Shown here piece by piece: positions 32,415 through 41,055 of a DNA stretch of 64,000 nt. A model generated the notes under the pieces. That model saw only the letters and a list, made by a program, of their open reading frames with translations, was not told the origin of the DNA and searched no databases. The stretch covers positions 62,001 through 126,000 of the forward strand of contig CALRXS010000002.1 in assembly GCA_943372195.1 (NCBI GenBank). Direction: 5' to 3'. The position numbers were made by a program, and so were the translations under genes. This DNA comes from JAEYZM01 sp943372195. Its GTDB lineage: Bacteria; Bacteroidota; Bacteroidia; Sphingobacteriales; Sphingobacteriaceae. Each line of letters begins with the position of its first letter. Position 1 is the first letter of the stretch.

Positions 32415-33554
32415 TTAAGCTTTAACTAAAAAAAAGTCTTTTAATTTCTCAACTACCAAATCAATCTCTTCTTTCGTATTATTTTTACAAAAAGAGAAAC
32501 GAACAGCAGGGCGACCCGGGTCAGAATTAATATTAGTTAATACATGGGAACCTACATTAGAACCTGAAGAACAAGCGCTACCTCCTGATGCAGAAATACC
32601 TGCAATGTCTAAATTAAACAATAACATCTCTCCCATTTCACTGGTCGGGAATGATACGTTTAAAACGGTATATAAACTATTCTCAGGGTTTATATCACCA
32701 TTGAACTTAACACCAGGTATTTCATTTTGTAGCTTTTCGATCATGTAAGATTTTAAGCTTTGAATGTAGTTTTGATGTTCCTCTAATTCAGAGTAAGCAA
32801 TTTCAAGTGCCTTCGATAAGCCGACTATACCATAAACATTTTCAGTACCACCACGCATATTACGTTCTTGGGCACCACCATGAATCATGGGTTTTATTTT
32901 AATGTTGTGATTGATGTATAAGAAGCCGACACCCTTCGGTCCATGTAATTTATGAGCAGCACAGGTAATGAAATGAACTTTCAATTTTGACATATCATGG
33001 GCGTAATGTCCTATCGTTTGTACCGTATCACAATGAAATATTGCATTATGCTTCTCACATAAATCACCTACTTTTTCTAAATCGAGAAGATTACCAATTT
33101 CATTATTTGCATGCATCAATGAAACTAAAGAGCGTTCATTCGTTTGCAATAATTCTTCTAGATGAGCAATATCTACATGTCCCTTTTCATCAAGCTTCAC
33201 AAAGCTCAATTTAATCTTTCCTTTTTTCTCTAATATCTCAAGCGTATGTAAAACCGCATGGTGTTCAATTTTAGAAGTGATGGCATGTTTAATACCATAA
33301 TCTTCAATACTACAATTGATGGCCATGTTGTCGGCTTCAGTACCACCAGAGGTGAAGAAGATTTCAGCCGGACTTGCATTTAATAATTTGGCTACTGATT
33401 TACGAGCATTTTCAATTATTGAGCGCACTTCTCTTCCGTGTGCGTGAATTGATGATGGGTTTCCAAATTGGAACTCCATTACAGTGGTCATCGCTTTTAA
33501 AACTTCTTTGTCGATGGCTGTAGTAGCTGCGTTGTCTAGGTATATTCTGCTCAT
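32415..33554 (-). CDS. Cysteine desulfurase (NifS/IscS type)
   Basis: 379 residues. PLP enzyme: 'YLDNAATTAI' at the start, 'FTSGGTEADNMAI' (PLP phosphate), 'HHAVLHTLE', PLP-binding K202 in 'CAAHKLHGPKGVGF', and C328 in 'SGGSACSSGS', the persulfide-carrying cysteine. It removes sulfur from cysteine for Fe-S clusters or thio-cofactors. Class I by the loop around C328. It starts 3 nt after glmM ends, so they share a message. Confidence 0.94.
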   Translation of the reverse strand: MSRIYLDNAATTAIDKEVLKAMTTVMEFQFGNPSSIHAHGREVRSIIENARKSVAKLLNASPAEIFFTSGGTEADNMAINCSIEDYGIKHAITSKIEHHAVLHTLEILEKKGKIKLSFVKLDEKGHVDIAHLEELLQTNERSLVSLMHANNEIGNLLDLEKVGDLCEKHNAIFHCDTVQTIGHYAHDMSKLKVHFITCAAHKLHGPKGVGFLYINHNIKIKPMIHGGAQERNMRGGTENVYGIVGLSKALEIAYSELEEHQNYIQSLKSYMIEKLQNEIPGVKFNGDINPENSLYTVLNVSFPTSEMGEMLLFNLDIAGISASGGSACSSGSNVGSHVLTNINSDPGRPAVRFSFCKNNTKEEIDLVVEKLKDFFLVKA

Positions 33555-33557
33555 AGT

Positions 33558-34976
33558 TTATTGCTTATTCATAATCTCACGAATATCATCCATGATTTTA
33601 TGTGCTAGTGTTTCTGCTGTAGTTTCTGATTGACCTTCTGAATAAATTCTAATAATAGGTTCTGTATTCGATCTTCTCAAATGCACCCATTCCTTATCAA
33701 ATTCAATCTTTAATCCGTCGACCGTATTAATCGGCTGATTCTTATATTTCTCTTCAACCTTCTTCAATAATGCATCAATATCTAAACCCTCTGTTAAAGA
33801 AATCTTATTTTTTGAAATAAAATAATTCGGATAAGACGCTCTTAATTGAGAACAAGTTTTATTTTGTTTAGCTAAATGACTTAAGAATAAAGCGATACCC
33901 ACCAATGCATCTCTACCATAATGTAAAGCAGGTAAAATTATACCACCATTACCTTCACCACCTATTAAAGCATTATTCGCTTTCATCATCGTTACTACGT
34001 TAACTTCCCCAACTGCAGATGCAAAGTACTTACCATCAGCACGTTCAGTAACATCTCTTAATGCTCTTGTTGAAGATAAATTAGAAACAGTATTTAAAGT
34101 ATAGTGGTTACGTTGAAGGTATGCATCATCCGTATTATTCAATAAATAATCGGCAATAGCAACTAAAGTATATTCTTCACCGAACATATTTCCATCTTCA
34201 GAAACAAAGCAAAGGCGGTCAACATCGGGGTCAACAGCTATGCCTAAATCAGATTTTGTTGATAATACTTCGGATGATAGCGAGGTTAAATTCTCTGGTA
34301 ATGGCTCAGGGTTATGTGGAAACTTACCATCAGGAGTACAAAATAATTCATGTATTACCTCTACTCCTAAAGCTTTCAATAAGGGCGGTAAAGTAACACC
34401 ACCTACTGAGTTCACGCAATCTATAACTACCTTAAAATTTCTAGCTTTAATAGCATTTACATCGACCCAAGGTAATTCTAAAATTAGGTTTATGTGTTTT
34501 TGTAAATAAGTATCATTGAATGTATAGGTACCTAAATGGTCTACTTCTACATAATTGATTTCATTGCTATCAGCTATTCTTAAAACTTCTTTACCCTCTA
34601 AATCTGAAATGAATTCACCTTTAGCATTCAGAAGTTTTAAAGCGTTCCATTGTTTCGGATTGTGGCTGGCTGTTAAAATGATACCACCACCTGCTTTCTC
34701 AAGAGGAACGGCAATTTCAACAGTAGGCGTTGTTGCAAGACCAAGGTCAATCACATCTATACCGATAGCTTGTAGTGTTCCCACTACTAAGTTTTTCACC
34801 ATATCGCCCGATAATCTGGCATCGCGACCCAATACGATTTTGTTTATACCAGATGTTTTCAAGACAAAATGCCCAAATGCGGCACTGAACTTTACAACAT
34901 CTAAGGGGCTTAGAGTATCACCTGGCTGTCCGCCGATTGTACCCCTAATTCCGGAAATAGATTTTATTAATGTCAA
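33558..34976 (-). CDS. glmM: Phosphoglucosamine mutase
   Basis: 472 residues. Alpha-D-phosphohexomutase: catalytic Ser104 in 'LTASHNPKQWNALKLLN', metal loop 'DPDVDRLCF', sugar-binding 'GGEGNGG', and phosphate-binding 'RRSNTEPIIRI' near the end. GlmM makes glucosamine-1-phosphate for peptidoglycan; the family also includes phosphomannomutases, and GlmM is preferred on the ASHNP and GGEGN context. The start codon is TTG (34976); no in-frame ATG lies upstream, and a -7 element is at 34997-35004. Divergent from the methyltransferase. Confidence 0.88.
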   Translation of the reverse strand: MTLIKSISGIRGTIGGQPGDTLSPLDVVKFSAAFGHFVLKTSGINKIVLGRDARLSGDMVKNLVVGTLQAIGIDVIDLGLATTPTVEIAVPLEKAGGGIILTASHNPKQWNALKLLNAKGEFISDLEGKEVLRIADSNEINYVEVDHLGTYTFNDTYLQKHINLILELPWVDVNAIKARNFKVVIDCVNSVGGVTLPPLLKALGVEVIHELFCTPDGKFPHNPEPLPENLTSLSSEVLSTKSDLGIAVDPDVDRLCFVSEDGNMFGEEYTLVAIADYLLNNTDDAYLQRNHYTLNTVSNLSSTRALRDVTERADGKYFASAVGEVNVVTMMKANNALIGGEGNGGIILPALHYGRDALVGIALFLSHLAKQNKTCSQLRASYPNYFISKNKISLTEGLDIDALLKKVEEKYKNQPINTVDGLKIEFDKEWVHLRRSNTEPIIRIYSEGQSETTAETLAHKIMDDIREIMNKQ

Positions 34977-34996
34977 TTTTTTACTGATTTTACCTA

Positions 34997-35004
34997 CAAA
35001 AATA
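34997..35004 (-). promoter_or_regulatory. -7 promoter element of glmM
   Basis: TATTTTTG on the minus strand, a perfect TAnnTTTG match, 20 nt before the TTG start. It supports that non-ATG start. Confidence 0.45.
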
Positions 35005-35049
35005 AAAAATTATAAGACATTTGTCGCTTATTCAAACTTGTTATTTCTA

Positions 35050-35778
35050 ATGAAAAAATGGTATAGAAGCTGGTTCAACTCACCCTACTATCATGTTTTG
35101 TACTCTAATAGAGATTACAAGGAAGCGGAGTTATTTATTGACAACATATACAAACACCTTAAGCCTCAACAGTTTGCAAAGGTTTTAGATGCTTGTTGTG
35201 GCAGAGGTAGGCATTCTATTTACCTTAATAAAAAAGGATTAGATGTTACAGGTATAGACCTCTCACATCAAAACATTCAGTATGCTAAAAAATTCGAAAA
35301 CGAGCATTTACATTTCGCAGAGCACGATATTCGTAATATTTTGAGCAGCAATGCCTACGATTATGTATTTAATATTTTCACCAGTTTCGGTTATTTCAAA
35401 CGTCAAAATGAAGATATTAAAGCGATTAAGAGTTTCAGTAAATCTCTTAAGTCGAATGGTTTCTTGATAATTGACTTTTTAAATATTGGCAAAATCACTA
35501 AACAAATTAAGCCTTCTGAGATAAAGACTATTGATGGTATTAATTTCCAGATCGACAAAAAGATCGAGCATGGCATGATCATTAAAAGCATAAAGTTCGA
35601 AGATCAGGGTCGCAAATATGAATTCAAAGAAGAAGTGAAAGCTTTGAGTTTCGATGATTTTAAAAGATATTGCGAATTGAGTCAACTAGAAATTATTGAA
35701 ACATTTGGTGATTATCACTTGAACAAATTCGATTTCGATACTTCAGAACGAATGATATTATTAGCGCAGAAAAAATAA
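35050..35778 (+). CDS. Class I SAM-dependent methyltransferase
   Basis: 242 residues from the ATG at 35050. The frame is open back to 34555, but that part is antisense to glmM and unlike the family. SAM motif I is 'VLDACCGRGRHSIYL' (about 41-55), motif II acidic residue in 'VTGIDLSHQNI', motif 'FTSFGYF' and 'FLIIDFLNIGKI'. Resembles small methyltransferases of unknown substrate found in Bacteroidota. Its stop codon overlaps the start of the PAP2 gene by 1 bp (TAATG). Confidence 0.88.
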   Translation: MKKWYRSWFNSPYYHVLYSNRDYKEAELFIDNIYKHLKPQQFAKVLDACCGRGRHSIYLNKKGLDVTGIDLSHQNIQYAKKFENEHLHFAEHDIRNILSSNAYDYVFNIFTSFGYFKRQNEDIKAIKSFSKSLKSNGFLIIDFLNIGKITKQIKPSEIKTIDGINFQIDKKIEHGMIIKSIKFEDQGRKYEFKEEVKALSFDDFKRYCELSQLEIIETFGDYHLNKFDFDTSERMILLAQKK

Positions 35779-36344
35779 TGGACTTTATAATCAATTTCGA
35801 TAGGCAATTATTTTTCTTAATCAATCGTGTATTGGCAAACGATTTTTTCGACATGCTTCTCCCCTTGATGCGTAGTAAATACTTTTGGTCGCCACTCTAT
35901 TTATTCATCACCATTTATTTTGTGAGTAATTATGGTAAAAGTGGATGGTGGCGAGTATTGTTTTTATTACTCACTTTCGCTATTACTGACTTTGTAAGTG
36001 CTGGTATTTTCAAAGAGATTTTCATGCGATTACGCCCCTGCAACGAGCCTGAAATTATGGGCTATGTTAGAAACATTGTAGGTTGTGGCTCTGGCTATAG
36101 TTTTGTTTCTTCTCATGCTGCTAATCATTTTGGCATTGCTACTTTTATGTCGTTATTATACGCTGATAAAAAGTGGGTCGCATATGTGTTTAAATTATGG
36201 GCATTCACTGTTTGTTATTCACAAGTATATGTAGGTGTTCACTACCCTTTCGATGTTATATGTGGTGGTATTTTAGGTATAGCATTAGCAAATTTTAGTT
36301 TTTATATTTACCGCTTGTCATTACATAGAGAATGGATATCATAA
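35778..36344 (+). CDS. PAP2 family membrane phosphatase
   Basis: 188 residues with about five membrane helices. The tripartite phosphatase signature is present: 'KEIFMRLRP' (K-x6-RP), 'SSHAANHFG' (motif 2) and 'SQVYVGVHYPFDVICG' for motif 3, where the usual Arg of SRxxxxxH is replaced by Gln. Candidates for its substrate are undecaprenyl pyrophosphate or a lipid phosphate. The missing motif-3 Arg may lower activity. It overlaps both neighbours (1 bp and 13 bp). Confidence 0.88.
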   Translation: MDFIINFDRQLFFLINRVLANDFFDMLLPLMRSKYFWSPLYLFITIYFVSNYGKSGWWRVLFLLLTFAITDFVSAGIFKEIFMRLRPCNEPEIMGYVRNIVGCGSGYSFVSSHAANHFGIATFMSLLYADKKWVAYVFKLWAFTVCYSQVYVGVHYPFDVICGGILGIALANFSFYIYRLSLHREWIS

Positions 36345-37060
36345 ATTATTTTATATTATTTTTCAGTGCTTGTTTAGGTGGATCTATGATTTTTCTTTTT
36401 AAAGAAAATCAGAATAAGAGACTTAAATTATTACTATCATTCTCTGGTGCCTATTTGTTTTCAATAACAGTTTTGCATTTACTACCCGAAGTTTATGAAG
36501 GCGGAAATCATAGCATTGGCGTTTTCATTTTAATAGGCTTTGCATTTCAAATTTTATTAGAGCAATTTTCTGAGGGTATAGAACACGGACATATACATCT
36601 ACATTCAAATGGGCATCAGCATAGTTTCCCATGGGGCATTATGATCAGCTTGTCTTTACACGCATTTTTAGAAGGCATGCCGTTGATTGATCATCAAGAG
36701 AACCATGTCGACGAACCCTTGTTATACGGCATTGCATTGCATCATATACCAGCAGCATTTGCATTGACTAGTGTTTTAGCTGGACATCATTTAAAGAAAA
36801 CTAAGATAATTTTATTCTTAACCATATTCGCCTTAATGACTCCAATGGGTAGTGTATTTGCACAATTCTTACAAGCAAATACAAGCGAGAATTTGAGTCA
36901 ATATTTTAATTATATGATGGGTATTGTGATTGGTATTTTCTTACACATATCTACTACCATACTATTCGAGTCGAACGTAGATCATAGATTTAATTTCTAT
37001 AAGATGATTGCGATTGTGTTTGGGGCGGGAATTGCGTTGTTGAATTTCTTCCTGCACTAA
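36332..37060 (+). CDS. ZIP family divalent metal transporter
   Basis: 242 residues, about eight membrane helices. A His-rich cytoplasmic loop 'EHGHIHLHSNGHQHSF' (about 87-102), then 'LSLHAFLEGMPL' and 'LHHIPAAFALTSVL', the two helices that line the zinc path in ZIP proteins. It would import Zn2+ or another divalent ion. It overlaps the PAP2 gene by 13 bp. The stop codon is followed at once by a 62-bp perfect hairpin element that fills the gap to the convergent MarR gene. Confidence 0.9.
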   Translation: MDIINYFILFFSACLGGSMIFLFKENQNKRLKLLLSFSGAYLFSITVLHLLPEVYEGGNHSIGVFILIGFAFQILLEQFSEGIEHGHIHLHSNGHQHSFPWGIMISLSLHAFLEGMPLIDHQENHVDEPLLYGIALHHIPAAFALTSVLAGHHLKKTKIILFLTIFALMTPMGSVFAQFLQANTSENLSQYFNYMMGIVIGIFLHISTTILFESNVDHRFNFYKMIAIVFGAGIALLNFFLH

Positions 37061-37122
37061 TTGTACTAGGTATTATGTATTAGGTATTATGTACAATACC
37101 TAATACATAATACCTAGTACAA
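37061..37122. repeat. Perfect 28-bp inverted repeat built of GTA-phased heptamers (element A)
   Basis: Arms 37061-37088 and 37095-37122 are perfect reverse complements, with a 6-base ATGTAC loop. GTA occurs at 37063, 37070, 37077, 37084 and 37091, exactly 7 bases apart; the heptamers read GTACTAG, GTATTAT, GTATTAG, GTATTAT. The element begins on the base after the ZIP stop codon and ends 3 bases before the MarR stop codon. No T run follows, so it is not a standard terminator on either strand, though its RNA would fold strongly. Confidence 0.95.
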
Positions 37123-37125
37123 CTA

Positions 37126-37572
37126 TTACCCTCTCAGCTTATCAAGCAAGGTATTCAACTGCCTAGCCTCATCATCTGTTAAATGCTCCATCAATTTCTC
37201 CTGGTCTAACTCAACATCTATTCTGGCTAATAGGTCTAAGCCTTTTTGTGAAATTAAAATATCAACAGATCTTCTGTCTTTTTTATTTACACAGCGTTCA
37301 ATTAATTCTTTTTGTTTTAGTCTGTCAACCATTCTAGATGCATCGCACATTTTATCGAGCATTCGTTCTTTTAATAAATTGATGGTTGAAGGATTAGGGA
37401 ACTGTCCTCTGAGTATTCTTAAAATATTAAACTGTTGAGGAGTAATATCGTAGGTATTAAAATCGTTTCTGGTTAGATTATTCGCCCAAAAGTAGGTATA
37501 TATAATATTCACCATGGCTTTATGACGCTCACTCTTAAAACTTTTCTGGGCAATTTCTTTTTCAAGTTCCAT
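37126..37572 (-). CDS. MarR family transcriptional regulator
   Basis: 148 residues from the ATG at 37572; the frame opens two codons earlier with TTG. Winged helix: 'ITPQQFNILRILRGQFPNPS' , recognition helix region 'DKMCDASRMVDRLKQKELIER' and wing 'NKKDRRSVDILIS' with the conserved DxRxxxIxxT-like line. It is followed by a dimerisation helix. Targets unknown; the DUF5522 gene is 24 nt upstream on the same strand. Confidence 0.9.
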   Translation of the reverse strand: MELEKEIAQKSFKSERHKAMVNIIYTYFWANNLTRNDFNTYDITPQQFNILRILRGQFPNPSTINLLKERMLDKMCDASRMVDRLKQKELIERCVNKKDRRSVDILISQKGLDLLARIDVELDQEKLMEHLTDDEARQLNTLLDKLRG

Positions 37573-37595
37573 ATGCAATTTTGTGTTGTTTAAAA

Positions 37596-37781
37596 CTAAT
37601 CTTTTTCTCTCTCTTTATTGTTCAAATTACGATTTTCTTTTTCTCGATTCACAATTTTCTTATACTCCCATGGACAATTCTTACACATACTTTTACAACA
37701 ATGTCCGCGCTTCAAATGGTATTCTTTCGTAAACACCCATAATCCGTTTTCTATGGTATAATCAATTCCCTCGAGCAACAT
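37596..37781 (-). CDS. Small cysteine-rich DUF5522-like protein
   Basis: 61 residues. 'DYTIENGLWVFTKEYHLKRGHCC' and then 'CKNCPW' match DUF5522: a short strand, an HLKRGxCC turn and a C-x2-C pair, with four to five cysteines that could bind a metal (C28, C29, C33, C36). The basic, charged tail is not conserved in the family as I recall it. It overlaps the start of the downstream-located exonuclease reading frame by 20 bp and likely shares its message. Function unknown. Confidence 0.8.
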   Translation of the reverse strand: MLLEGIDYTIENGLWVFTKEYHLKRGHCCKSMCKNCPWEYKKIVNREKENRNLNNKEREKD

Positions 37782-38715
37782 GAATATTTCTTACAATTAT
37801 ATCTGAATTACTATAATAATCAATTAAATCTATGCTATCACCATGTATGGCCCATATCTGTTTTGCCTTACTTTTCTCAATGTAATTCAACAAATCAAAC
37901 CAATCTATATGATCAGAAAGAAATAATTTAAGAGTATTCTCTTGTAAATTATCCCAACCCGAAGCAAAAGCAAATATATAAGGATATTGGATTTTATATG
38001 ATTGATAGCTCATAGGAGGAACTATATAGATACCCTTTTGTTTGTTTTTTAGTGATTTTTTATCCAGAATCTGGTATTTACCCATGTTAATACCATTTTT
38101 TTCATAAATTTTATGATAAGCATAAATATCGTAATGAATAAAAACATTGCTTTCTGGCATCAACTTATTAATTAAATTATTAAGCCTTTGCGCCTTCCCT
38201 AATACATAAGATCCTACTATTACAGGCAAATCATAACCCTCTAATAATTTTATTTGTGAATCAGCATCTGGGTGTTTAAATCCTTTTTTAGCAAAAGTAG
38301 TCTCGGTAATTAAAACATCCGTCTCTACAAATTGAAAGTCTTCACATGTTTCATCTGCCTGTAATTTAACATCACCACTGTATAAGTATCTGATGCCTTT
38401 ATACACCATTAATATTTGTGCGCTACCAATGATATGTGCAGCAGAATAAAAGCTAATAGAAACATCATTGATTTTAAACTCATCAGCATAGGTATGTAAA
38501 TGAAAGTTTTTTGCGGACTGATTTTTATAACGTAATCGCATAAAATCAGCAGTAGCAGAAGTACAGTAAACATTAATAGAACCGGCTCTTGCATGATCTG
38601 CATGGGCATGCGAAACCACATTGTTTAGTACAGGCTTGGCAGCATCAATATAAAAATCTCCGTACTTACAGTAATAACCTTTATCAGTAAATATTAGAAA
38701 ATCGTCTAAAATCAT
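37762..38715 (-). CDS. MBL-fold exonuclease, DNA ligase-associated type
   Basis: 317 residues, metallo-beta-lactamase/beta-CASP-like. Metal motif 'SHAHADHARAGS' (HxHxDH, about 35-46), 'SAAHIIGSAQILM' and 'YLYSGDVK' for the next ligands, and 'IWAIHGDSIDLIDYY' near the end. This is the family whose genes commonly sit beside an ATP-dependent DNA ligase and an Lhr-like helicase; here neither is present, and the gene follows coaE with a 4-bp overlap. It would degrade nucleic acid ends during repair. Confidence 0.82.
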   Translation of the reverse strand: MILDDFLIFTDKGYYCKYGDFYIDAAKPVLNNVVSHAHADHARAGSINVYCTSATADFMRLRYKNQSAKNFHLHTYADEFKINDVSISFYSAAHIIGSAQILMVYKGIRYLYSGDVKLQADETCEDFQFVETDVLITETTFAKKGFKHPDADSQIKLLEGYDLPVIVGSYVLGKAQRLNNLINKLMPESNVFIHYDIYAYHKIYEKNGINMGKYQILDKKSLKNKQKGIYIVPPMSYQSYKIQYPYIFAFASGWDNLQENTLKLFLSDHIDWFDLLNYIEKSKAKQIWAIHGDSIDLIDYYSNSDIIVRNIHVARGN

Positions 38716-39296
38716 TTCACAAACTCTTGATGTAGGCTATACACTTGAGCAATCAATGAGTTGTGCTCATCATTGACAATTATTTTATCGGCCATTGAAT
38801 TTCTTTCTTCATCACTCATCTGTGATTCAATTCTTCTTATGATATCTTCTATTGATGAATTATCACGCGAAAGTATTCTTTGAATTCTTAATTCTTTGGG
38901 TGCATTCACCACAATATTAATGTCATTATATTTATAACTACCCGATTCAAACATCAAGGCAGCTTCTTTAACCACGTACTTTTTATCGAGGTGTTGTTCA
39001 GCCCAATTGTTCGAATAATCTATCACAGCAGGATGAATAATATTATTCAAGATTTTTAATTTCTCTGCATCGTTAAATACGATAGAAGCAATGAATTTTC
39101 TATTGTATTTATCTTGATCATCATAACTCTCTGCACCAAAAACTTCGAGTATTTGTTGCTTTACATTTTGATCTATTTCAGCAATGTTTTTCGCTAAAGA
39201 GTCAGCATCTAACACAGGTATGCCCATGCTTGCAAATATTTTACATACAGTACTTTTACCAGTGCCTATACCACCTGTAATTCCTACTCTTATCAT
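38712..39296 (-). CDS. coaE: Dephospho-CoA kinase
   Basis: 194 residues. P-loop 'GITGGIGTGKSTVCKIF' (6-22), CoA-binding 'PVLDADSLAKNI', lid 'RILSRDNSSIEDIIRRIESQM' and 'ADKIIVND'. It phosphorylates dephospho-CoA to CoA in the last step of the pathway. Part of the operon nusB-DUF1573-yajC-ybbR-coaE, with 4-bp overlaps on both sides. Confidence 0.95.
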   Translation of the reverse strand: MIRVGITGGIGTGKSTVCKIFASMGIPVLDADSLAKNIAEIDQNVKQQILEVFGAESYDDQDKYNRKFIASIVFNDAEKLKILNNIIHPAVIDYSNNWAEQHLDKKYVVKEAALMFESGSYKYNDINIVVNAPKELRIQRILSRDNSSIEDIIRRIESQMSDEERNSMADKIIVNDEHNSLIAQVYSLHQEFVK

Positions 39297-40270
39297 TTCT
39301 GTATAATTATGTATTCAACAGTCTCGGGTATTATCTCAATGTCATTAACATGCGCAGGTTGAGATACTAAACGTAAAGCTAATCTATTCGTCAACTTATT
39401 GTTTTTCTCTGCAAATACTCTAAATGATTGTGACATAATTTTGGGGTATTGCGACATAGCTACTTTAAATTTCACCTTACATACTGATGGGAAAAGTAAC
39501 ATGTTAGAACTAGCATCATCTGACTTAATATTAATAGGTAGTTCAATCACATTTTCGGTGAACTGCTCAACAGGCAAGTCGACTTTTACCTCTGAATTTG
39601 AAAAGACTACATTGGGATATTTATCGATATGAATCTTCACATTTTGTAGTAAAGCTCTATCTAGATTTGTCAATACCAAAGGCTTAGTTTCTATGTAATT
39701 TATCTTACGAATAATTTCAACCGGACCTTTAATGTATATGCTATCGGGGTAAATTTTTATTTCTTTAGAGATATTATAATTCTCTTTATAGGTAATATTT
39801 GCTTGAAGTTTTATAGGTACTTTTCTAATCTTTTTCTGCTCTAGATTGAAAATTATTTTTGAGGGATAAACATTCATGATTTTCAGCTTACTCTCCCACT
39901 GCTGTTCAAAATCTATAAGTGCTTTATTTAAATCAAGTTCATCTCTACTATTAAATTTTCGTAGATCAACAGTTAAGGTATCTTTCAAAAACTGCATTTT
40001 CGAACGAATAAAATTCCAGCCCGTACCTTCTACAGTAAAGGTTACAATGGGTGCTTGTTCTAAACTGAGTGCTTTATCTTCGGGTAGATTATCGAAATTA
40101 ATATTAGTCTCGATCTCAAATCTATATGATTTTCCTAGGATGTTTAAAACCCAAAAAGCTCCTGCAAGAAATATGCATAGAAAAAATATTAGAATTCGTT
40201 TTCTAAGTTTTTTTCTACCTAATTCTTGTAGAAGCTTTCGCCAATAAAGTAAATAGTTATTTATTATCAT
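39293..40270 (-). CDS. YbbR-like domain protein
   Basis: 325 residues. A basic N-terminus, one membrane helix (about 26-44, ILIFFLCIFLAGAFWVLNIL), then a periplasmic region with YbbR-like repeats ('IETNINFDNLPEDKAL', 'KVPIKLQANITYKENYNI', 'IYPDSIYIKGPVEIIRKI'). In Firmicutes YbbR (CdaR) regulates the c-di-AMP synthase CdaA; there is no diadenylate cyclase here and Bacteroidota YbbR proteins usually sit in this nusB-yajC-coaE cluster with an unknown role. It overlaps yajC by 14 bp. Confidence 0.87.
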   Translation of the reverse strand: MIINNYLLYWRKLLQELGRKKLRKRILIFFLCIFLAGAFWVLNILGKSYRFEIETNINFDNLPEDKALSLEQAPIVTFTVEGTGWNFIRSKMQFLKDTLTVDLRKFNSRDELDLNKALIDFEQQWESKLKIMNVYPSKIIFNLEQKKIRKVPIKLQANITYKENYNISKEIKIYPDSIYIKGPVEIIRKINYIETKPLVLTNLDRALLQNVKIHIDKYPNVVFSNSEVKVDLPVEQFTENVIELPINIKSDDASSNMLLFPSVCKVKFKVAMSQYPKIMSQSFRVFAEKNNKLTNRLALRLVSQPAHVNDIEIIPETVEYIIIQK

Positions 40271-40577
40271 TCAATCTCTTCGATGCTTCTAATGAAACTG
40301 ATACTCTATCAATTTTCATTTTCACACCGCCTTCAATCTCCATGATGAAAGTATCGTCGTTAATTTCAGCGATCTTACCATGAATACCACCTACAGTTAC
40401 AATCTTATCGCCTTTCTTAATATTTTCGATGAAGTTCTTTTGGTCTTTCATCTTTTTAGTTTGAGGTCTGATCATGAAAAAATAAAATACCACAGCAATT
40501 AAGATAAGTGGTAAAAAGCTCATAATCGGATTTTGTGAGGCGCCTGCTTGAGGTGCCATTAAAAGTGTGTTCAACAT
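40257..40577 (-). CDS. yajC: Preprotein translocase subunit YajC
   Basis: 106 residues. One membrane helix (about 18-40, 'PIMSFLPLILIAVVFYFFMI'), then the signature 'RPQTKKMKDQKNFIENIKKGDKIVTVGGIHGKI'. Part of the SecDF-YajC accessory complex at the inner membrane. Lies between DUF1573 and ybbR genes and overlaps the latter by 14 bp. Confidence 0.95.
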   Translation of the reverse strand: MLNTLLMAPQAGASQNPIMSFLPLILIAVVFYFFMIRPQTKKMKDQKNFIENIKKGDKIVTVGGIHGKIAEINDDTFIMEIEGGVKMKIDRVSVSLEASKRLNDNK

Positions 40578-40602
40578 TATTTCTTTTTTTTATTTTTAAA
40601 AT

Positions 40603-41049
40603 TTATGGTAATATCTCTCCTCTAAGGTATAATACTTTGGTATTAGGTATTGTATTAGCTACTAATGTAACTGTTTTTGTTTGCATACCCATTTTACCAT
40701 TACTATCAAACTCTACATCAATAAGAGCTTCAGCTCCAGGTGCAATAGGGTCTTCAGGGTATGAAGGCACTGTACAACCACAACTTGCCGATGCTGACGA
40801 AATGATTAAAGGTGTAGCTCCTGTGTTTTTAAACTTGAAAGAGAATTTAACCTTTTCACCTTGTTTGATTTTTCCGAAATCATATGACTCAGATGCAAAC
40901 TCAAACTTTGGTAATTTTGTCTCATCCACTTTACCATCTTCTGTTAAGGGCACCTCTACACTAATGTTATTAGATTTAGGTTCTGAATTACATGCAAACA
41001 TTGATGTAATCAACATTATGCTCAAAAAATACAATCCTGTTTTTTTCAT
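40603..41049 (-). CDS. DUF1573 lipoprotein
   Basis: 148 residues. Lipoprotein signal with cysteine in ITSMFAC. The body is a DUF1573 (immunoglobulin/ASH-like) domain: 'ESYDFGKIKQGEKVKFSFKF', 'NTGATPLIISSASASCGCT' and 'PIAPGAEALIDVEFDSNG'. The Cys-Gly-Cys line is characteristic. Role unknown; its position between nusB and yajC is typical for Bacteroidota. Confidence 0.92.
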   Translation of the reverse strand: MKKTGLYFLSIMLITSMFACNSEPKSNNISVEVPLTEDGKVDETKLPKFEFASESYDFGKIKQGEKVKFSFKFKNTGATPLIISSASASCGCTVPSYPEDPIAPGAEALIDVEFDSNGKMGMQTKTVTLVANTIPNTKVLYLRGEILP

Positions 41050-41055
41050 ATATAA

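Noticed and set aside
34555..35049. Upstream extension of the methyltransferase reading frame
   Set aside because: 165 codons antisense to glmM; the methyltransferase fold starts at the ATG at 35050.
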